Positions 57,773 through 64,000 of a stretch of DNA of 64,000 bases are shown here, one piece after another. Where the stretch lies: positions 1 through 64,000 of the forward strand of contig JABYQS010000087.1 of assembly GCA_022592435.1 (NCBI GenBank), read 5' to 3'. A program made the position numbers and the translations under genes. The notes beneath the pieces were generated by a model. It did no database searches and was not told where the DNA came from. It saw only the letters and a program-made list of their open reading frames with translations. This stretch comes from Cerioporus squamosus (taxonomy: Eukaryota; Basidiomycota; Agaricomycetes; Polyporales; Polyporaceae). Numbering within the stretch: position 1 is the first letter of the stretch; every line of letters starts with the position of its first letter.

Positions 57773-60059
57773 TCAGAACATCCCTCCTCCTGGAGGGAAG
57801 GACATGTTCTGGGAGGCTTGGAATGCAGCAGTAGATGTAGATGCAGTAGGGAAAGCCTGAGAACCAGTGGGCCAGGGCGTCGGGGCAAAGAAGTCGGCAG
57901 CAGGTGGGAAGGAGAAGACATCATAAGTGGTGGGGGCGGGCGCGAGATCAGAGGCGGCAGAGAATACCATGGGAGCCTGGGTGGGCGATGACGAGATTGA
58001 CGTGTGTGCGAACGACATGGGCGGGGGCGTGAACGAGACCGGCGCGGGTGTGAACAAGACCGGCGGGGGCGTGAATGAGACCAGCAGGGGAGAGGATGAG
58101 ACCGGCGTGGGCGCGGGCGCAGCTGGGGAAGCGAGCGAGAAGGAGGTGGGTGGGGAAGCTGGCCCAGGTGCCGCGGCCGGTGACGAAGACGTTGTGGACG
58201 GCACAGGTGAGGGTGCGGCCGTGGACGACGCGCCTGCCGGGACAGACATTGTCGTCTCACGGGGCTTACGAACGGCGCGCGGCTTGGGCTTGGGGCGGTT
58301 AGCTTGCGTGGCGGCTGCTGGCTCTGGAACCGCCGCCGAGTTTTCATCGATGGTGGCCGCCTTCTTCTTCCTAGACTTTCCCTTGTCGGAGCGCTGCTGA
58401 CGCTTCTTCGGGGGCTTGAAGACGTCTCCTGGCATTGGCGGGGCGGAGTTAAGGAAGTTGTCACCAAGAGGCGTCTCTGCAGCCGGCGCAGCGACATGTT
58501 CGGTACATGTCTTCTTCTGCGCGCCGCCCTGTGGCTCTGAGTCTGCGTCCCGGGGTCGTTTGTCGCCGCTGGATGGCTCTTCAGACAACTCTGATGGGAC
58601 CGCGCCACTCTCGGACTGCTCGGCGGCGTCAGGGAGGACGATGGCAGATGGGGCGGCCGAGCTCGACGGGCCAGAGGCGACGGTAGTGTCGTTGTTCGCG
58701 GCATTCAGGGAAGGCGCCGCTACGCTGTAGTACTGAGCCCTCCACGTTGCCCACTCGTCATCGCTGAGTGAACGGAACCTGGTCGCGCCGCTCTCGAGCG
58801 CGCGCAGCACAACCTCTGCCTCGAGGTGGCTCAGACTACTGGGGTTGTCGAACTTCTGGATGGGCCAATTTTCCAGAATCACACCGTGTTTCAGGGTGAT
58901 CTGCTCGTTGAAGCTCGAATAGAACATCCGGCGGGGCTCGCCACGCCGGCATGCTGTTCCTAGAATGCGAGAAGTCGCAGTCAGCTTCTATTCACAGCCC
59001 GGTGGGAAGGCGGTACTTACTCAATTTCGCCATAATGAGGCCGGCGAGCTGCGCTTTGAGAAGCAGTGTCTTCTCGCTCTGGCTGGTAACCAATTCTGAT
59101 GAATGGAAAGGTCAGTAGGAAGCCTTCAATGGCGGAAATGTCCACAGTACGTACCATCGAAGCCCCCGATGCAACATGCCTCTAAACGGCACGCTATGTC
59201 CCATAGCGTCCCGCTGCACAGCGTCTCAAAGAAGTTCTTGACGCGGTCGCTAGAGTAGTGTACGACGGGCTTGTTGTATGCCGTGTTCTCGCCGCGCACC
59301 ACCATCGCGAATATTTCGACTCCGGTGCGATCACGAAGGTTCTGCATCTGTGAAGGGTCGGTGTCAGTACAGGCCAGGCACCATGTCAATCTGGCACTTA
59401 CGTCGGTAAACATGGAGTAGACCGTCTCGCGTATGTCAGCGAACTGCGCAAGCGGGAGATTGCGCACTCCAGTGGCACGATCGGAGCGCCGTTGTTCGAG
59501 CTCTGCGACCCTCTCGGCTGTGAGCGCGTGCTTCTCTTCCTTGGACATCTGGGCCCAGCGCGTCTTCAAAGTGTTGGTGCGCTTCTGGTTGTTCACGCGC
59601 TCCAGGGGTGCCTTCTCGCCGTCCGTCTCCTTGATGTCTTCAGTAGTCCAACCTGTATTAGTACACGCGGCGTGACACGTGAGGGCGGTAATGAGACGCA
59701 CCTTGATTGACTTTCTCCAACTCGAGACTCAAGAACGCTTGCCATTGAGAGATGGCGCGCTGATTGGTCGTGTACTTCGGCTGCTGCATCATGTAGGTGT
59801 AGAACCACTCCGCCGTGTGCTCGGGAACTTTGTCGTGCAACTCCTCCATGATTCCCCAAATCTTCTCGCGGGCGGTGAGAACGGCTGCGTCAAACCGAGC
59901 AGTGCGCTCGCCGCGCTCCGCCTTCTTCCTCAACGCGTCCTCCTCGGAAGGTTTGACATACTGCCGACGCGCACGGCCAGGGTTCTGGGTACGCGGGCCG
60001 CCGGTCGTACGCTCCTTGTTGGGTAGCTTGAGCACCCCGTGTTCATTGAGTGTCGGCAT
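57773..60059 (-). CDS. Basidiomycete-specific protein with HMG-box-like segment and S/P-rich tail
   Basis: Five exons (60059-59702, 59652-59402, 59347-59155, 59095-59021, 58959-57773) give 687 aa in frame. The N-terminus MPTLNEHGVLKLPNKERTTG is basic. NQRAISQWQAFLSLELEKVN and LKTRWAQMSKEEKHALTAER look like the two halves of an HMG-box-like helical fold, with Trp residues in the usual places. TGVEIFAMVVRGENTAYNKP and FFETLCSGTLWDIACRLEAC follow. The last exon has MFYSSFNEQITLKHGVILEN and a 250-residue low-complexity tail of Ala, Pro, Ser and Thr with a lysine-rich patch (KPPKKRQQRSDKGKSRKKK) and imperfect VSFTPPP repeats. Related proteins occur in many copies in polypore genomes. DNA or chromatin binding is plausible but unproven; the function is unknown. 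Confidence 0.7.
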
Positions 60060-60355
60060 GTATCGCGAGAAGGCTTCGGGAATGTGATGAGTTGCGAGGA
60101 AGCAAGAGTGAATCGGACAGGTTTTGGACAGGCGTGAGATGCTGGGAGAAGGAAATCTGCGTACCTGGGAGAATGCCCCTCCCTGAATTCAGTCAACAAG
60201 CTCACGTGACCGTGATAGGACATGTGTTTCATGTTCAGACAGAGATACATGGTGTCTAGGACACCACTGAGATGCGTAGAGATGCGCGGGAATCATATTC
60301 AGCTAGTATACATACATGCAGCACAGATGAACATCGAGAACGCTGGCCATTGGTC

Positions 60356-61641
60356 TCAGAAGGTGGGGAGGCGGATTAACCCCCACAGCTCCTCACCCTC
60401 ATCGCGGTACCACCCCAGCTCAGCCCTCAACGCGTTGCCAAATGCCCGAGCATTGACGCTGTAGATCCTCGCCTGGAGGATCGTGAGGTAGAAGTAGGGA
60501 TCAATGTCGTGGTCATCGAGCCAGCGATCAGCGGCCTCGCCGAAAGTCAACGGGGTGAGCACTTCTCCACGGGGATGGTGACATGGGAGCGGGCGGATAA
60601 GCTCCCGGAGGCCTGCTGTCTCATCGGGAAGAGCTGCCATGATCATCTGCGCGACTGAATGAACGTCAGATTCGGATATTGAAACTGCCACACGCGGAAC
60701 TTACATTGCTTGGACAGAACCGTCGTCTCCACGGGACAAGGCTGGGGCGGTTCTACGCCGCCGATGGTGGCCAGAATAACCTGCGCGCGGCCCCCCTCCG
60801 GCGCCCCGTCGTCTACGGCATGCTTGGGTTCCTTCGCCTTCCCCGCGCCGCCCCTGTTAACCGTGATGTTGGGCGAAGGGGCGGCCGAAAACAATGACTG
60901 TGCCCGCGCGGCGCCCGGCGTCGTGGGCGGGATCGCGGCACCGCGCAACGGGGTTCCCGGCCTCTCTGACGCAGTAGGCGGGGCGGGGGCATTGGCTGGA
61001 GGAGGGGGAGGAGGGGGAGGAGGGGCGCCGGCAGCAATCTTCTTAGAGGCGGCGGCCGGGGGCGACCTTGGCTGCGATACGGCTCCTTGTCGATCATGAA
61101 GAGGAGGGCGTCGGCGAATGAGCCAAACGCCTTCCACTTGGGGTACCGCTTGTGGTCGGCGACCAAGCTATCAAAGGAGCTGTCCCTGCATGAATGCGAA
61201 TTAGAAGTCTGTAAGCGATGAGTAATGTATCTGTGTGCGTACCAATTGAACCCGGCCCATATCCCAGTCTGTGCTCCTCGTACGATGGCCTGGAATCTTG
61301 CGCAGTGCGTGAGGAGGTTGCGTATGTTGAGATCGTGGCGGAACAGGCTCTTGAGCGCGACATAGTCATTCTTGGCCATGTACCCCGCCAAATCGGTGTT
61401 CAGATCGTTGACGACCTTCGCATCCGCCTTGCTCTTGCACGTCACGACGATGGGAAAGAGTTCCTTGACAGAATTGAGACCGATGCCCGGTGGGCTGTTA
61501 AGGTTCTGTCAAAGAACCGATTGCATGGGAAGTAGGAGGGCGGGCGTACCGCTGATTCTCGTATATACCCTGGTCTTCGATCGGGCCCCCTAGAACACAC
61601 CAGAAGTACTTCTCCTCCGTGCTTGAGTTGCTGGCGACCAT
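60356..61641 (-). CDS. Protein with RNase H1 N-terminal-like (Cauli_VI-type) region, one frame break
   Basis: Four exons: 61641-61550, 61494-61243, 61185-60705 and 60654-60356. Exon 1 starts MVASNSSTEEKYFWCVLGGP. The middle part reads RFQAIVRGAQTGIWAGFNWD and then HKRYPKWKAFGSFADALLFM, a pattern like the small RNase H1 N-terminal/caulimovirus P6 domain (aromatic-Val-x-Gly, then K-x-F and a final Ala-rich helix) that binds RNA-DNA hybrids or dsRNA. In exon 3 the frame must shift by one base at about 61074-61084 (EPYR to SQPRSPPAAASKK) to continue into a poly-Pro stretch and TVLSKQFAQMIMAALPDET. The gene ends WGLIRLPTF with stop at 60356-60358. It lies between the HMG-like gene and the KDZ transposase. 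Similar domains occur in transposon-borne genes, but the role here is inferred. Confidence 0.6.
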
Positions 61642-62283
61642 GATCGAGGTGATCGGAAGGGTGTACTGAAGGTTGAGGAAGCGAGGAGGTGGGGATCAGA
61701 GGAAGAGGTGTGATGACGCCCATGTGCCGTTCAGAGTTTCGAATGCATGAACGCGATGCACGCGCAAATGTGCCAAATCCGCGCTTTCCGTAAGGCTTTC
61801 ATTTCGGCTTCCTGGCTTGCTCCCTCAACCGGCCGCCTCGCAAAAATATGCAAATATCGCCTACATGCTGTAGGAATATACTGTACAAGCCGTATCTTTT
61901 ACGTGTAACTGTACGCTATGCAATTCCAATAATACTCATCCGTGTGAGCAGTTCAAACCTTCGTCCGCCTGGACTGCTCGCCGCATTGCCCATGCTCCTT
62001 TCGCTCCGGTGCCCTCGGTTCAAGCCTGCAATATGTCTAGTAGTCTGGGCTATGCGTGTACCAAGTCCGAGCCTTATCCGAGCAAATTTGAAGTAGTCAT
62101 AGCACTTTATGCCAAAGAGACTGACCTGTATGCGGGGCGCCCTGTCCGCCGAAGTTACGGAATGACAACGTTCTTGACCGTTTGACACCGCCATCTCTTG
62201 GGGAGCTATATAACCGATGTCGCACTAGCTTGTGAGGCTATACAGACGTTGGCAGAATCACATCAATAACTTCTGAGGCAAGA
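61642..62283. other. Spacer between the RNase-H1-N-like gene and the KDZ transposase
   Basis: 642 bp, AT-richer than average. On the minus strand GGTTATATAGC near 62213-62203 could be a TATA element, though far from the ATG at 61641. No gene was recognised. Confidence 0.45.
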
Positions 62284-64000
62284 TTACATGACTACAGCAA
62301 TGTTCGCAATGTGTTCCATAAGGTCTGTGACCGCTCCATCAGCATCCTCCTCCACCCCAACGGGTTCCTCGTGCTCGTCTAGCTCAAGAGCAGATGATTC
62401 TGCTACTGCGAGGTGCTCCAGGGTAGTCGCGGAGGGAGGAACCGGGGTAATGTCTGAGGAAGGTGGAGGCGGCGGGTCCATGTCCACGTCCTCTCCAGCC
62501 GAATCGGAGCTACCATCTGGCATCGGGAATTGCTCCCGTGCAGGCCCGACGTGAGTCCCTGGTCCACGTATCCCTGTGTATCCTTCGAGGGCGTAGAGTC
62601 GGAGGAGATGGGCGAGAAGATGGGCATTGACGGCGCGTCGACGGCGGCACCAGTCATTCACGGCGCCATACAGAAGCGCGTCACTAGATTTGAGCTTGCT
62701 GAGGACATCGGAGAACAAGATGTCCTCGTCTCTGATGGACGTATGCACCCGCAGAGCCTCGCGACTGACGTTCACAAGCTCTTCTTCAGCGCGTGTGACT
62801 CTGTTCGCCGTCCGCATGGTCTCGCGCACAAGCGGTTGAGCCCACGCCTTGCTTCGGATGTCATTGCGTGTGTCCTGCAGTAAGCTGAACTCCTCAAGGA
62901 AGCTGAAATGGGATACTGCATCCCAATTCAGCTCCGGTCGAGGCGGCGTGAGGGCGGCGGCGGCGGCATTGTACTGTTTGACAGCCGTGCGAATTGCCTT
63001 GCACCGTTTCTGCAAGCTCTTCGCGATATGGGTCTGCATCCGATAGGCTGCGAAGATTGTCAGGACTTCTCGCAACCAGTTGTCGCTCACATACCGGTCT
63101 GAGAGACGTTCAGTTTATGCAACTCGAACAGCCGCTGGATGACCAGGCGCTGTAGCCTTCCGAGCGCCCGCTGATAATTGCGGGTCGCGATGTACTTCGT
63201 CGTCTCTTCGTACTCGCGATCTCCCGGCTGCCATCGACGGTTGACGTGCAGCACGAGCTCGTACGAGATGACCTGCGAAGTCAGCCGGCGCACCTTGTCC
63301 TCCAGCTCGCGCCGTCGAGTCTCGAGCTTGCGGGTGGCGGAGGTTTCGCGGTAATAGTCCGTCGGACCGGACTGCGGGGCGCGCCACTGATAGTTTTCCG
63401 GGATGGACATTAGGAACGCGTGATCCGCATTCCCGAGCTCGGAACTACAGGCACCGATCAGAATTCAACCTTAACGGAAGCAGATGATTCTCACTTAGCG
63501 GCTCGGAGTTCCTGGAGCGCCTCGACATAAGCGATCGCGTGCACGTCCCACGGCGACTCATCACGGAGAGTCTCGAAGTACGAGGCCTCCTCCTTCGCCA
63601 GCCTATCGAGCTCCTCGTGCGACAGCTTGAGGAGACCCATCGACTCCTCCAGGACGGGCTTCTTCGACTTGATGATGTCGAGGGCCTGCACGTAGTTGTT
63701 GTACATGAAGGCTCCCAGGTTCGCGTATTTCTCTTCGTCCCATTGTCGGAAGAACATGTGAATGAGCAGATGCCGGCGATATGCGGATGCATATCGGATC
63801 ACCGAGGCGAGTTGATTTGAGGCGCTAAAGACGCGTTCCATGGTCTCGAGATCCTCGATACCCATGCCGCGAACAATATTGGGGTGATTTCGAAGCTGGC
63901 AGGGGTAGGAATGGGAGTACCCGTGGAATGCGTTCACGGTCATGCGCGAGCCGAGGGCCTGGAACGCCTGTCCGAGAGAGCTGTTCATGAGCGTGACCTT
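62284..64000 (-). CDS. KDZ transposase, C-terminal half (5' end beyond window)
   Basis: DDE-type transposase of the KDZ superfamily, truncated by the window end. Three exons are visible: 64000-63495, 63444-63095 and 63047-62284, joined in frame. The strongest match is VNAFHGYSHSYPCQLRNHPN, then GMGIEDLETMERVFSASNQL, VIRYASAYRRHLLIHMFFRQ and WDEEKYANLGAFMYNNYVQA. These are hallmarks of the last catalytic region of KDZ transposases (HGYxHxxxCQ and E-D-x-E). A coiled-coil region follows (LETRRRELEDKVRRL and YQRALGRLQRLVIQRLFELH) and YRMQTHIAKSLQKRCKAIRT with YNAAAAALTPPRPELNWDAV, also typical. The C-terminus is acidic and Pro-rich. The frame is open throughout, so the copy may be recent or still active. 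Confidence 0.92.

Larger units (their letters stand above)
57591..64000. mobile_element. Probable part of a large KDZ DNA transposon with two cargo genes
   Basis: Three co-oriented minus-strand genes fill the right end: the KDZ transposase (cut by the window end), a gene with an RNase H1 N-terminal-like region, and an HMG-box-like gene, followed by the AAGTACT repeat cluster. KDZ elements (Kyakuja-Dileera-Zisupton) are expanded in mushroom fungi and can carry extra genes. That these two genes belong to the element is inferred from order and strand only. The left border is guessed at the repeat cluster; the right border is outside the window. Confidence 0.45.

Noticed and set aside
57739..58704. 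Minus-strand ORF of 321 aa rich in Arg/Pro/Ser
   Set aside because: It is an alternate frame of the low-complexity tail of the HMG-like gene, whose exon chain is in frame.

Overview
The window is nuclear DNA of a filamentous basidiomycete, most likely an Agaricomycete of the polypore type. Nearly every gene is cut by many 48-80 bp introns with GTRNGT donors, CTCAC/CTNAC-like branch sites and CAG/TAG acceptors. The DNA is GC-rich, and several families are typical of mushroom-forming fungi: KDZ transposase, NTF2-FMO fusions, small RNase III-like proteins, a TUDOR-like mini-protein and a REase/kinase-like protein. Exon models were built by hand from splice motifs, reading frame and family knowledge. 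No search was run.

Layout. 1-2.4 kb: a non-coding tandem array of exon-intron units and a 17-bp minisatellite. 2.5-5.8 kb (-): a GT15 alpha-mannosyltransferase with a 1.8 kb intron. 8.6-12.7 kb (+): three tandem paralogues of a small RNase III-like protein without catalytic residues. 13.5-15.3 kb (-): a broken gene pairing a PD-(D/E)XK-like region with a kinase-like tail and crossed by 27 consecutive G. 15.8-22.2 kb (+): MON2, a 17-exon trafficking gene. 22.3-22.9 kb (-): an ankyrin protein. 23.2-26.7 kb (-): an Sld3-type replication factor with a 1.35 kb intron and two ACGCGT boxes upstream. 29.6-31.4 kb (+): a homeodomain factor with a 12-nt micro-exon. 32.1-35.4 kb (-): a TOPORS-like RING/RS E3 ligase. 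35.7-38.7 kb (+): an F-box gene and a GNAT acetyltransferase. 39.0-39.4 kb (+): a 78-aa TUDOR-like protein.

40.8-54.3 kb is a duplicated block. It holds two NTF2-FMO flavin monooxygenases, the first with frame breaks and the second intact; two F-box genes, the first a pseudogene and the second intact; and an NmrA-like reductase. A decayed unknown gene follows at 54.7-55.1 kb. 57.6-64 kb (-) looks like one side of a large KDZ DNA transposon: the C-terminal half of the transposase runs off the window end, and two basidiomycete-specific genes (an HMG-box-like protein and one with an RNase H1 N-terminal-like region) lie between it and a cluster of AAGTACT repeats that may mark an element edge.

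Many conserved genes carry one-base frame breaks (MON2, homeobox, TOPORS-like, F-box, FMO-1, RNase-H1-N-like), often beside short homopolymers. This pattern suits residual assembly indels at least as well as gene decay. The TGA codons in the F-box pseudogene and in the 55 kb remnant are not explained by indels and look like real decay.
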